A stretch of DNA of 33,381 bases from Caldifarciminota bacterium (GTDB lineage Bacteria > Hydrothermota > Tepidihabitantia > B3-TA06). Location: contig JAFGSK010000027.1 in assembly GCA_016934635.1 (NCBI GenBank), positions 1 to 33,381 on the forward strand, read 5' to 3'. Shown here piece after piece: positions 7,746 to 15,713 of this stretch (within the stretch, counting starts at the first letter, position 1; each line of letters begins with the position of its first letter). The notes beneath the pieces are model-generated. The model was not told the DNA's origin and ran no database searches. It worked only from the letters and a program-made list of their open reading frames with translations. Both the position numbers and the translations under genes were made by a program.

Positions 7746-9064
7746 AGTCATTCACGATCTTGTCTGTAATTGTAAGGGGAATTGTTTGCCTCGCGTTCGG
7801 GAATATTGAATACAACACTGAGATATTAAACTTGATAGAACAAGTGAATACCGATTCCTTGCTTTACATTGTTTCAGGTTTGAGTGGAGAGACAGGTGTA
7901 ACCATAGCAGGCGAACCCGACTCCTTACCTTGTCGTTATGCTCCCTACTCGCAAGTTACGTATAAGGCTGCCCGTTGGCTTGCCGATCAGTTTGAAATCC
8001 ATGGCCTCGAACCAGAACTTGTCGAATTCAGTGTTAATGAGTTTTCTTTTAAGTGTAACCTGCCTATCGGTACAAGCCATTCACAGTTGAAGACCATACT
8101 AACAGAAGGACCTTATTCAGATTTGCCATCGGTAATGTGGAATGTAGTAACCACGATTCCCGGAGCAGATTCAGAGCAAATACTCTTTACTGCGCACTAC
8201 GATGCCATAAGCGAACAAAGATACACCTATACGCCCGGAGCGGATGATAACGGTTCGGGTGTGGCCGGTGTTCTGGAAGCGGCCAGGATCATGTCCAAGC
8301 ATGACTGGCAGCACACCTTGAAATTCGTTCTCTTCTCGGGTGAAGAAGTAGGACTTTATGGTTCTCAAGCCTATGCTAAGGAAGCGGATGCAAAAGCAGA
8401 CCCAATCATCGGTGTTCTCAACCTGGATATGATAGCTTACGACGGCTGGGGTGAACCCGATATTGATATCCACTGTCGTCCCTACGATGAAGTCTCAATC
8501 GGACAGGGCCAGATACTTGCCGATGCTATGGATATATACGACCTTGACCTTATCCCGGAACTGCATCACGCAGACGCTACCAACCGCAGCGACCATGCCT
8601 CGTTCTGGCCCTTTAATATCCCGGCCATGCTCCTGGTTGAGGATTATTTTGGAGGCGATGCCACACCATTCTACCATACCACTCAAGATCGGATTTCTTC
8701 ATTAAACGTTGAGTACTTTACTGAAGGAGTAAAGGCCTCGGTAGCTTGGGCAGCAATAATGGCTGAAATGATCCCCGATGAACCGGTCGTGACAGAGTCG
8801 GAACCAGAGACACTAGATATCGCATCCCTTAGCCTTCCTTCCCAGTTCGTCAGAAGTCAAACCTGGATGGAAATCAAGACTCCACATACGGTCACACCTG
8901 CAATATACGACGCATCAGGCCGCAGGGTGAAGATCCTGGCTAGTGTTAACGCCTTGCCTGATCCCCAACGTATCTATTTAAATCTCTCAAACCTTGAACC
9001 CGGCATATACTGGATAAGGATTCCAGGCACCAGGATATCACAGAAGCTGGTTCTTCTTCGATAA
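7742..9064 (+). CDS. Secreted M28-family zinc aminopeptidase with sorting-type tail
   Basis: This 440-residue protein would remove N-terminal residues from peptides outside the cytoplasm. A signal peptide covers residues 1-20. The M28 metal ligands and catalytic residues are all visible: H152 (AHYD), D169 (GADDNGSG), E201/E202 (FSGEEVGLYGS), D229 (LNLDMIAYD) and H312 (FYHTTQD). The last ~65 residues (AIYDASGRRVKILAS, EPGIYWIRI, ending LVLLR) form a sorting-type tail like those of the other secreted proteins here. The ATG at 7742 is preferred over one at 7661 because the signal peptide starts there and it overlaps the stop of the 41-codon ORF. Substrate specificity cannot be judged. Confidence 0.9.
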   Translation: MKSFTILSVIVRGIVCLAFGNIEYNTEILNLIEQVNTDSLLYIVSGLSGETGVTIAGEPDSLPCRYAPYSQVTYKAARWLADQFEIHGLEPELVEFSVNEFSFKCNLPIGTSHSQLKTILTEGPYSDLPSVMWNVVTTIPGADSEQILFTAHYDAISEQRYTYTPGADDNGSGVAGVLEAARIMSKHDWQHTLKFVLFSGEEVGLYGSQAYAKEADAKADPIIGVLNLDMIAYDGWGEPDIDIHCRPYDEVSIGQGQILADAMDIYDLDLIPELHHADATNRSDHASFWPFNIPAMLLVEDYFGGDATPFYHTTQDRISSLNVEYFTEGVKASVAWAAIMAEMIPDEPVVTESEPETLDIASLSLPSQFVRSQTWMEIKTPHTVTPAIYDASGRRVKILASVNALPDPQRIYLNLSNLEPGIYWIRIPGTRISQKLVLLR

Positions 9065-9124
9065 CCCTTATTCTGACAACGCAGTATCGCAGAGCCGATC
9101 ATCGTAGGTAACCTCATAAGCGAT

Positions 9125-9152
9125 TTGACATCCGGCTAAGTTTCCTTACCAT
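9125..9152 (+). promoter_or_regulatory. Promoter giving a probable leaderless yidD transcript
   Basis: TTGACA (9125-9130), 16 bases, TACCAT (9147-9152), then only six bases to the ATG at 9159. Transcription would start on or next to the A of the start codon. No Shine-Dalgarno sequence precedes the ATG. Confidence 0.7.
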
Positions 9153-9158
9153 AACGTC

Positions 9159-9560
9159 ATGAATCGGATACTTTTAGCATCAATCCTATTAAGCATCACA
9201 ACCTTATCAGCACGACCTGCCAATCCTCTTACCGTTGGTGCAGACCTTGCCCTTGGTTTCTATCAGAGGTTGATTTCTCCTTTACAGGGAGGACACATTT
9301 GCAACTTCTCACCAACCTGTTCTCATTTCAGCCGTAAGGCTTACAGGTTGTATGGTCCTTTCTGGGGAACACTCATGACATTCGATCGCCTGGAGCGCTG
9401 CAATCCCGGAGCATGGAGGATCGTGAATATGTACTATCCTGGAATCGAGAACGAGAGGATAGCAGACCCGCCATGCAACCATCATCTTCCTTCGAGGCTG
9501 AGATTAAGGAGAGAGAAAGCGGATTCGGTGAGTGTGGAGACCGAGGCTGAAGACGAATGA
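9159..9560 (+). CDS. yidD: YidD-family membrane protein insertion efficiency factor
   Basis: YidD helps the YidC pathway insert inner-membrane proteins. The family core is intact at residues 32-90: LGFYQRLISPL, then C48, SPTC (C54) and RLERCNPGAW (C81). At 133 residues it is longer than the usual 70-90. Residues 1-20 (MNRILLASILLSITTLSARP) look like a signal peptide or membrane anchor rather than the amphipathic helix normally found, and the tail is charged and low in complexity. It heads a three-gene unit whose members overlap by four bases each, suggesting a joint envelope function. Confidence 0.9.
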   Translation: MNRILLASILLSITTLSARPANPLTVGADLALGFYQRLISPLQGGHICNFSPTCSHFSRKAYRLYGPFWGTLMTFDRLERCNPGAWRIVNMYYPGIENERIADPPCNHHLPSRLRLRREKADSVSVETEAEDE

Positions 9561-10381
9561 TCTATCTTCTTATCACAACACTTTTTTCACAAGCACCCAT
9601 AGATTTTGCTGACTACCTTTACGCATCAGGCGACTTTCGCAGAGCTGCCTTGGAGTATGAACGCATCGGCTTTTTGGTCACAGACGATTCGGCGCTCGCC
9701 TCATATGCCCTGCTTAAAGCTGCAGAGTCACTTTTAAAAGAAGAGGAGTATGGGAGAGCGGCAGGGATTTACTCGAATGGGATTACGAGATTTCCGGAAA
9801 AGAAGCTAAATTTCACCTACGGTTTGGTAAGAACGAGGTTCTCTGAAGCGAAATACAGGACGGTCGATACACTCGCAGGTAAGCTCGAAGGTACTGAACT
9901 CCAATGGCACGGAACCGTGTACCGTTCCTTTGCTCTTGCCCTTGAAGGGGATACTGCCGGAGCGGCAAGGTACTTCTCACAGCTTTCTGAAACGCTCGCA
10001 GGCGACGCAGCCTTGGGATTGATAAGAACGCCCCTGAAGCGCCGCAGTCCGCTCTTTTCGGCGACCCTTTCGACCGTTCTGCCGGGCGCAGGTCAGGCTT
10101 ATTGTGGGCGATGGGGCGACGCATGGCAGTCGTTTTCAATAACCGCGCTAATGGCAGGGGCAGGCATTTATTACCTGGCATTTTCGAAAGACACTACGAC
10201 AGGCAACACTGTCAAGGGAGTGGTTTTTACTTCATTGGGCGGTCTCTTCTGGCTGGGCAACATCTACGGTGCGGTCAATGCCGCGCTGGATTACGACGAA
10301 TACGAGGAGCGCAAAAGGGAAAAACAACTGCAAAATCTGATTGATCAGTTTGACCTGGATGTGGAGATAAGGCGTCCTTGA
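9557..10381 (+). CDS. TPR-like protein with C-terminal PGxGQ membrane module
   Basis: The gene overlaps yidD by four bases (ATGA). The 274-residue product has a short signal-like N-terminus (MIYLLITTLFSQA) and helical TPR-like repeats at about 17-155 (YLYASGDFRRAALEYERIG). A LPGAGQAYCGRWGDAW motif at 175-190 follows, with hydrophobic segments at about 192-209 and 221-243 and a charged coiled tail. The PGxGQxYxG motif is common in membrane proteins found beside yidD in uncultured bacteria. The next gene is a paralog. Likely an inner-membrane protein whose TPR part binds a partner; the exact function is unknown. Confidence 0.75.
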   Translation: MIYLLITTLFSQAPIDFADYLYASGDFRRAALEYERIGFLVTDDSALASYALLKAAESLLKEEEYGRAAGIYSNGITRFPEKKLNFTYGLVRTRFSEAKYRTVDTLAGKLEGTELQWHGTVYRSFALALEGDTAGAARYFSQLSETLAGDAALGLIRTPLKRRSPLFSATLSTVLPGAGQAYCGRWGDAWQSFSITALMAGAGIYYLAFSKDTTTGNTVKGVVFTSLGGLFWLGNIYGAVNAALDYDEYEERKREKQLQNLIDQFDLDVEIRRP

Positions 10382-11316
10382 TTACCTCAATCTTCTTAGC
10401 TTTACTCGCTCAACCTCATAGCCTGACTGTGATGGAATCCGATAGGTTTGATCCTGTAAAAATAGAGGCCTTGGCAGATACCTTGTTTTCCCTGGGTGAG
10501 TATGATGCCGCTGCACTCGAGTACAAACGAGCGCTTTATTACGCACAATTAGCACCGTATCTCTACTTGGATTCGGCAGGCCGCGTGCAAAAGAGTGAGT
10601 ATCCGGTCGGATACCAGGTCTTCTCACGGGACAAGGACACCCTGATTACACTAATCAAGCTGTCTGTGGCGCTTTACCGCAACCGAGAACTTAACCAAGC
10701 CGACTCTATTATTTATGAGCTGGAAGGAGTAACGGTTCGCATGGTGCGCGCCGTTCTTTTGATTGGAGAGGACAATCCTTATCTCGCCGCCCTGGCTATT
10801 GATTCCACCACGCGTGAAGTAATAGGCGCAAGGGCTTATAAGATGAGAGGTTGGGCTTACTTCGAGGCGCACGACTTCTGGAACGCTGCAAGAGAGTTCG
10901 AGAAAGCAGGCCAGGATTCACTAGGGTTTTTAGTCGGTAAGTTGTCTGACGTCAGGCTAAAGAATCCCAGGACCGCGCGCTGGCTTTCTTTGTTGCCGGG
11001 ATTGGGTGAGGCCTATGCAGGCAGGCCGTTATTCGGTCTCTGGTCGTTAGCTGTAAATACCGGTGATACTTACCTGATCGTAGACGGAATACTTGACAAA
11101 CGCTACCTTGATGCTTTCCTTGTGTACGCTTTCCTGTGGCAGCGTTTCTATGCGGGTTCGATGACCAACGCTTCCCAGTTCGCGTATGAATGGAACGAGC
11201 GTAAGCTTGCCGAGGTTATGGACCCAATCCGCGAACAATTCGGAGAGAAGCAGGATTTGACCCTGGATCTTCGCACCCTGAACGAACTGTACAGGATAGA
11301 ACGGTCCACCGAGTAA
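10378..11316 (+). CDS. TPR-like protein with C-terminal PGxGE membrane module (paralog)
   Basis: The start is a TTG at 10378 overlapping the previous stop by four bases (TTGA). It is supported because it restores a signal-like N-terminus (MITSIFLALLAQPHS) matching the upstream paralog; the next ATG (10432) would lose it. Residues 25-180 carry TPR-like helices (LFSLGEYDAAALEYKRALYY, YFEAHDFWNAAREFEKAG). LSLLPGLGEAYAGR is at 203-216, followed by hydrophobic segments at about 218-237 and 243-258. It is the last gene of the yidD unit and converges on the next gene with ten bases between them. Role unknown, probably membrane-associated scaffolding. Confidence 0.72.
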   Translation: MITSIFLALLAQPHSLTVMESDRFDPVKIEALADTLFSLGEYDAAALEYKRALYYAQLAPYLYLDSAGRVQKSEYPVGYQVFSRDKDTLITLIKLSVALYRNRELNQADSIIYELEGVTVRMVRAVLLIGEDNPYLAALAIDSTTREVIGARAYKMRGWAYFEAHDFWNAAREFEKAGQDSLGFLVGKLSDVRLKNPRTARWLSLLPGLGEAYAGRPLFGLWSLAVNTGDTYLIVDGILDKRYLDAFLVYAFLWQRFYAGSMTNASQFAYEWNERKLAEVMDPIREQFGEKQDLTLDLRTLNELYRIERSTE

Positions 11317-11326
11317 ACAGGGCACC

Positions 11327-12043
11327 CTACTTTTTCCAGAGATTTCTCCTCGGAAAGATAGCGTCAGTTGTGTCGCCTGCCTGAACCCTTTTTGCATCGG
11401 ACCACGCAGTAAAGGCCCCACCGCCCCATAGCGTCGGGACGGCTATGAGGGATACGACACCAACCACAAGACAGGCATTCTGGTAGTTTTGAAGACATTG
11501 ATCACCGAAGAGGCAGGTGTAGCCCTGGTAAAGACAGTTATCCTCTATCGAAGGATCGCCGGATTCAGCAATCCCGACCGCAGCCAGGACAGTATAGGCA
11601 GGTACCCCGATTACGGTTCCCACTCCATTGCAGTAGTTCCAGCAGGCCCTCTTCTTGTTACCTGCCTTGTTGTGATAGGAACCCATATGGAACTGGCCTC
11701 CGCCCGGTATCAAACCCCACAGGCAGGCCTTTGCCGGATCCGGAGAGCCCGGATTAATGGTCGTCGATTTGGTCCTGGGTGCTGTACCTGAAGAACTGTT
11801 CCCTACAGCTCCTACGATTTCTTTAGCCTTGTTGGCGGCTCTTGTGTCCGGGAACTCAGACAGAACAATGTTAGCTATCCTTAGTGCGGCTTCATCTTTT
11901 CCTTCAGCCAGCCGCTGCTCGGCTATCTTTACGAGCTCCTGGGCGTGATCTTCACGATCGTCGGCTTGAAGAGGAATGGGTATAATACTGAGGATAAACA
12001 AGAGGGGAACCGACACTATCCGCTTCAACCACTGTTTATCCAT
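11327..12043 (-). CDS. Exported protein with TPR-like repeat and Cys-rich PGGGQ membrane module
   Basis: The ATG at 12043 follows AAGGAGG. The 238-residue product has a signal peptide (1-27). A repeat unit at 30-80 (EDHAQELVKIAEQRLAEGKDEAALRIANIVL...) is the same ~50-residue unit present three times in the gene starting at 15142. After a Ser/Thr linker comes GLIPGGGQFHMGSYHNKAG (110-128), the PGxGQ module also seen in the two convergent TPR genes. It is followed by hydrophobic stretches at about 143-158 and 190-210. Seven cysteines (C107, C134, C138, C170, C177, C183, C191) suggest disulfides or metal binding. It is the last gene of the five-gene envelope operon. Function unknown. Confidence 0.7.
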   Translation of the reverse strand: MDKQWLKRIVSVPLLFILSIIPIPLQADDREDHAQELVKIAEQRLAEGKDEAALRIANIVLSEFPDTRAANKAKEIVGAVGNSSSGTAPRTKSTTINPGSPDPAKACLWGLIPGGGQFHMGSYHNKAGNKKRACWNYCNGVGTVIGVPAYTVLAAVGIAESGDPSIEDNCLYQGYTCLFGDQCLQNYQNACLVVGVVSLIAVPTLWGGGAFTAWSDAKRVQAGDTTDAIFPRRNLWKK

Positions 12044-12081
12044 AAGTCCTCCTTACTGTTAAGTAAAAAAATACTTTCGAG

Positions 12082-13206
12082 TTAATGGCCTGCCCTGCCG
12101 GTATTCTGGTTATCGTGACCAACCTTTGGCCAGGGGCTTTGAGCAAGACCTTCTGATTCGCCGGGTATTGCATAAAGATACCCCTCGTATGCATTCATGT
12201 AGATTGTTCCGTCATCTGCAACCGCGAAGGCCGCATCAGAACAATCGCCGGCCTCAAGCAGCCAGGCGAGCTTGCCGTCCGGGTTGACAGCATGCAGGTA
12301 CCCGTCCGAAGAACCAACGTAGATTGTTCCATCTGAGGTTAATGTCGGGGATGAAAACTCCTGCACCTCTTTACCGTACTGCCACTTAACGGTTCCGTCC
12401 GGATTGATTGCAAATAATGAGAGCGAGTCGAAACCTCCACTTACGTAGATGGTGCCGTCCGAATCTACTGCAGGGGAACACCCCTGGGTGTTACCTATAC
12501 TGCACGTCCATTTTAAGCTACCTTCGCCACTGACCGCGAAAAGATAGCCTTCACCGTATCCACCTCCAACCAGGTACAAAGTCCCGTCGGCGCCTATCGC
12601 AGGAGAAAACACCTCAAATGCCGAGGGCTGCTCCCAGCCGACATCGGTTGACCATTGCAACGTACTGTCAGAATTCACGGCATATACCGAGGAGGATGAG
12701 GCAAAGTAGACCGTACCGTCAGAACCCACTACGGGAAAGGTTTCTAACCCTCCCCCATCAAACCCAACCTGCCATTTGACCGAACCATCAGGGTTGATTG
12801 CATACAGGGAATCTATGGATCCTACATAGATGGTGCCGTCTGAGGCAAGTGCCGGCGGAGAGCATACACCCCCTTGAAGCTGACAATACCACGTCAAGAT
12901 TCCTTCGTCGCTGAGAGCCAGACATTGATCGCTCGTGACAACGTATATGGTTTCATCCGAACCTACTACAGCAGATACCACCCCCACATCGGTTCGATAT
13001 CGCCATCTGAAGGTTCCGTCAGGATTAATCGCTCTGAGATAACCGTCGTCACCTGAGACATATACCGTACCGTCCGAGCCTATTGCAGGCGCGGAAAGCT
13101 CCAGGGCAGTAGTCTGATAGCGCCACTCGTAGTCCACCATCTCCGGCTGGCAACCTGCCATTATCAAAACGACTAGCGCGACAAGAAACGCTTTCTTAAA
13201 AAACAT
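12082..13206 (-). CDS. Lipoprotein with eight-repeat PQQ-like beta-propeller
   Basis: The ATG at 13206 is preceded by GGAGGAAAG and begins a lipoprotein signal (MFFKKAFLVALVVLIMAGC). The GTG at 13218 is upstream of that ribosome site and is not used. The body has eight copies of a blade motif (SDGTVYVGS..GYLYAINPDGT..W), each with an [ADS]D[GE]T[IVL]Y core. It ends with PWPKVGHDNQNTGRAGH, the usual closing phrase of PQQ-like propellers that lack an enzyme active site. It probably sits in an outer or inner membrane as a binding or scaffold lipoprotein, comparable in fold (not proven in role) to BamB. Its start overlaps the end of the PEGA gene by 11 bases. Confidence 0.85.
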   Translation of the reverse strand: MFFKKAFLVALVVLIMAGCQPEMVDYEWRYQTTALELSAPAIGSDGTVYVSGDDGYLRAINPDGTFRWRYRTDVGVVSAVVGSDETIYVVTSDQCLALSDEGILTWYCQLQGGVCSPPALASDGTIYVGSIDSLYAINPDGSVKWQVGFDGGGLETFPVVGSDGTVYFASSSSVYAVNSDSTLQWSTDVGWEQPSAFEVFSPAIGADGTLYLVGGGYGEGYLFAVSGEGSLKWTCSIGNTQGCSPAVDSDGTIYVSGGFDSLSLFAINPDGTVKWQYGKEVQEFSSPTLTSDGTIYVGSSDGYLHAVNPDGKLAWLLEAGDCSDAAFAVADDGTIYMNAYEGYLYAIPGESEGLAQSPWPKVGHDNQNTGRAGH

Positions 13207-13855
13207 TCTTTCCTCCACAATAGCCAGATTCCCTTATGGCAGCGGCAGGCATATTGTTGACTACAAAACGAGTCGTCTTTCCGATCCAGTTTCCGCCGAG
13301 ATAGAGGTGAGTACCGAAAGGGATGGAATTGACAGCGCAAGAACCTGTGGTTGGACTTATTAGTGTTACATTCAACAAGGTGGTCTTGCTTTCTGCGATA
13401 GTGATCGTCGTATCCCAGTCCTCGTAACCTGAAAGGCTAAGCACGAGATCATGTTCTCCGGCCGGGACATCGGGCAGGATACAGTCTGTCTTTTCCGCGA
13501 TCAGATCGCCGTCCAGATAGACATCCGCTCCGGAAGGTACCGAGCTTATCGAAAGCGAACCTGTAAGAAAGAAGACAACATCCAGGGTCGTGATCTCCCC
13601 TTCTTCAACGGTAACTACGGTGTCCAATTGATACAGACCGTGGTGGGCTTCCATGGCAAGACCTACGGTGTGTTCGCCTACGGGCACCAGACCGAGGGCG
13701 CAGTATGTTTTCTTGCCCGTTGAATCGCCGTCCAGGGTAACGCAAGCGCCTTGAGGAGTCGACATTATCTCAACAGCGCCACAAGGTTCCTGCATCTGAC
13801 AGGCCAACACTCCTAAGGTTATTATCATAATTACGTAAATCAGCATCTTGTACAT
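13196..13855 (-). CDS. PEGA-domain lipoprotein with a truncated third repeat
   Basis: ATG 13855 follows GGAG. The signal ends LGVLAC, a lipobox, so the protein is probably membrane-anchored. Two complete PEGA domains follow: about 28-95 (STPQGACVTLDGDSTG..., VPVGEHTVGL) and about 97-165 (SVPSGADVYLDG, VPAGEHDLVLSLSGYEDW). A third begins VNSIPFGTHLYLGGNWIGKT but stops after NNMPA and runs into 15 unrelated residues. PEGA domains are surface beta modules linked to the cell wall or S-layer. The final codons supply the ribosome binding site of the propeller gene. The truncation may be a deletion that fused this gene to the next leader. Confidence 0.75.
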   Translation of the reverse strand: MYKMLIYVIMIITLGVLACQMQEPCGAVEIMSTPQGACVTLDGDSTGKKTYCALGLVPVGEHTVGLAMEAHHGLYQLDTVVTVEEGEITTLDVVFFLTGSLSISSVPSGADVYLDGDLIAEKTDCILPDVPAGEHDLVLSLSGYEDWDTTITIAESKTTLLNVTLISPTTGSCAVNSIPFGTHLYLGGNWIGKTTRFVVNNMPAAAIRESGYCGGKNVF

Positions 13856-13869
13856 GAGTTCTCCTATCG

Positions 13870-14289
13870 TTAATAGTAGACGCGTAGAATCTCCGAAGAT
13901 TCTACGTTCTCATTCGATTCCAGGAATGCTTCAATGTAAAACTTGCAGTAGTCTTCACCTGTAAGATTTAACCAATCGTCGCCCATGCTTCCCACTGTCC
14001 AGGGGATGACGACCCTTGAGCCTTGAACGATTACGAAGGTATCCAGATACGTGTCGTCATTGAAGATAGCGTCCCGCTCCATAATCTTAAGATCAAGTAC
14101 ATCACAATCGGCGTTGATCGTCTCAACGACGGCATAGATGACTTCACCCTCGGAAGGATTCGATTCTAACCGAGTACCTGAGGCTTCTGAAGCCCAGTAT
14201 GCACCAACGATTCGAGGGCTTGTGCAAAATACACACATCCCTAATAAAAAAAAAGCCCCCCCTACCTTGAAGATTCCACATAATCTCAT
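13870..14289 (-). CDS. Small exported protein of unknown function
   Basis: The 139-residue product begins at ATG 14289 with AAGGAG upstream. Residues 1-22 (MRLCGIFKVGGAFFLLGMCVFC) are hydrophobic and end in a cysteine, but the lipobox is not canonical. The mature part looks like a single beta-sandwich (IYAVVETINADCDVLDLKIMERD, ...YCKFYIEAFLESNENVESSEILRVYY), reminiscent of Ig-like exported modules. It lies 14 bases upstream of the PEGA gene in the envelope operon. No family was recognised. Confidence 0.6.
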   Translation of the reverse strand: MRLCGIFKVGGAFFLLGMCVFCTSPRIVGAYWASEASGTRLESNPSEGEVIYAVVETINADCDVLDLKIMERDAIFNDDTYLDTFVIVQGSRVVIPWTVGSMGDDWLNLTGEDYCKFYIEAFLESNENVESSEILRVYY

Positions 14290-14403
14290 GCCATTCTCCT
14301 TGTTTTCAGCCTTCTTGGGGTTAAAGGACTATCACTACGAGCAACACTCAGCACTCGTCTCACTGGACTTATCCTATGCATATCGCCGCCTCTCTATTGC
14401 ATA

Positions 14404-15060
14404 GCCGTTAAACTATCCGCCTCATTATCACACTCTCAAACAACTAACTTTAATCCCTTTCCGCAATACGTTTCAACTCTTTGGCCTTGGTTGCAGACCT
14501 CGTGTGTGAGTACTTCTCAAGCACCATGTCGCATATCTTCACCGCGGCCTCGGTTCTACCGTCCGCAAGCCTTGTTTCAGCCATTTCGACCAGTTCTGCA
14601 GCATGCTCTTCCTCTGTCCTGGAGCCACCGGTAGATGTGGTGATCGTTGTTACAGGAGTAGTCGAACTGGTCCCTCCGTATTTGCTCTTGAGTGCCCGAG
14701 CCTGGGGACCGGAACTGGTGTTTGCGTACTTGGCAATAATCATATCCAGTATCTTCAAGCCTGCATCGGTTCTTCCGTCGGATAATCGCGTCTGGGCCAT
14801 CTCCAACAATTCCCGTGCATGTTCCTCTTCCCCACTCGAAGGGGTAAAGCTCGTTGAGGTAGGTGATGTGGTTACGATGGATGTCCCTGATTCGGCCATA
14901 CGCTTAAGCTGGGCTGCTTTCGTTGCCGCTCGCGTGTGGGAATACTTCTCAAGAACCATATCGCATATCTTCAAACCTGCGTCGGTTCTTCCGTCAGAAA
15001 ACCGGGTCTCTGCCATCTGGACGAGTTCTGCGGCATGTTCTTCCTCACGGGAATCCGCCC
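14404..15060 (-). repeat. Three-copy 216-base tandem repeat inside the helical-repeat gene
   Basis: Units begin near 15046, 14830 and 14614 (minus strand) and recur with a period of exactly 216 bases. Copies 1 and 3 are the most similar (both contain DMVLEKYSHTR and TKA.LKR.AE). The equal period suggests unequal crossing-over or recent internal duplication. The boundaries given are approximate. Confidence 0.6.
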
Positions 15061-15142
15061 CCAAGTTGAAAGGCACGATTGTCAAAGCCAATACTAGCCC
15101 CAGAATCATCCCCTGTATCGGCGAGTACTTTATCGTTATCAT
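14450..15142 (-). CDS. Exported protein with three tandem 72-residue helical repeats
   Basis: ATG 15142 follows GGAGG. A signal peptide (1-29) is followed by three copies of a unit starting EEEHA at residues 33, 105 and 177, exactly 72 residues (216 bases) apart. Each has ~50 residues of helix (ELVxMAExRLxDGRTDAGLKIxDMVLxKY) and a ~21-residue Ser/Thr/Gly linker. The helical part looks like a TPR pair, as in YbgF/BamD-like periplasmic proteins. One copy of the same unit occurs in the last gene of this operon. It is the first gene of the operon and has its own promoter. A protein-interaction role in the envelope is likely; nothing more specific can be said. Confidence 0.7.
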   Translation of the reverse strand: MITIKYSPIQGMILGLVLALTIVPFNLGADSREEEHAAELVQMAETRFSDGRTDAGLKICDMVLEKYSHTRAATKAAQLKRMAESGTSIVTTSPTSTSFTPSSGEEEHARELLEMAQTRLSDGRTDAGLKILDMIIAKYANTSSGPQARALKSKYGGTSSTTPVTTITTSTGGSRTEEEHAAELVEMAETRLADGRTEAAVKICDMVLEKYSHTRSATKAKELKRIAERD

Positions 15143-15160
15143 ACATCCTCCACTTCAGGT

Positions 15161-15188
15161 AGAATATAGCAAACGCCTTATTTGTCAA
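15161..15188 (-). promoter_or_regulatory. Promoter of the five-gene envelope operon
   Basis: On the minus strand TTGACA (15183-15188), 16 bases, TATTCT (15161-15166, four of six). A short leader leads to GGAGG before the ATG at 15142. Confidence 0.7.
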
Positions 15189-15268
15189 GTGAAATGATGC
15201 TCATTTAAACTTGGTCGTACACTTGCATGCCGGAGGGGTTTTTCGCTCGCAGCGTGGGAAATATCAAC

Positions 15269-15296
15269 TTGACAGGATTTAATAAACTCGTAAGCT
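15269..15296 (+). promoter_or_regulatory. Candidate promoter of the small membrane-protein unit
   Basis: TTGACA (15269-15274), 16 bases, TAAGCT (15291-15296, three of six). The -10 is weak; the call rests mainly on the perfect -35 and on the spacing shared with other promoters here. It would transcribe the frameshifted gene and the two genes behind it. Confidence 0.4.
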
Positions 15297-15326
15297 TAAT
15301 TCAATGTTAAGGGTAAGATAGGCACA

Positions 15327-15703
15327 ATGCCAAAGAGAAAAACCGCAATAATAATAGCAATAATCAGTGGACTCGGGGTAGTATTAATAGGCCTCGGTTT
15401 CTACTTCCTTCAAAGAATGTTGAAATCAGTTCTGAGGGCTGGAACATAATCGGCTTTTGGTTCGGGATATTAATACTAGGCGGTTTAGGTTCCACGATCG
15501 GCGGACTCTTAAGGCTTCTGGTTACGGATCAACCCAAAAAGGGTATTGGTGAGCTTTACCTCGGCATACTTTTAACCTCAATTGGGCTTATCTTCGTACC
15601 CATCTCAGGGACCTGGCCGATAATAGTAGCCGGGTACGGTTTCTTTACGGCAGTTATCTCCTTTATCGTACTAATCAACCCGAAATTCAAATTTCCGGGA
15701 TGA
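15327..15703 (+). pseudogene. Frameshifted small multi-span membrane protein gene
   Basis: An ATG at 15327 opens a frame of 40 codons (MPKRKTAIIIAIISGLGVVLIGLGFYF...) ending at TAA 15447-15449. From about 15401 another frame continues with clearly protein-like sequence (SKNVEISSEGWNIIGFWFG, then three hydrophobic spans) to TGA 15701-15703, but has no start codon of its own. Joining the frames near 15400-15415 would give a single protein of about 125 residues with four membrane spans. This looks like a one-base deletion or two-base insertion, or a sequencing error. The next gene begins 11 bases on and is also a membrane protein. Family unknown. Confidence 0.55.
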
Positions 15704-15713
15704 GTTAATCTTG

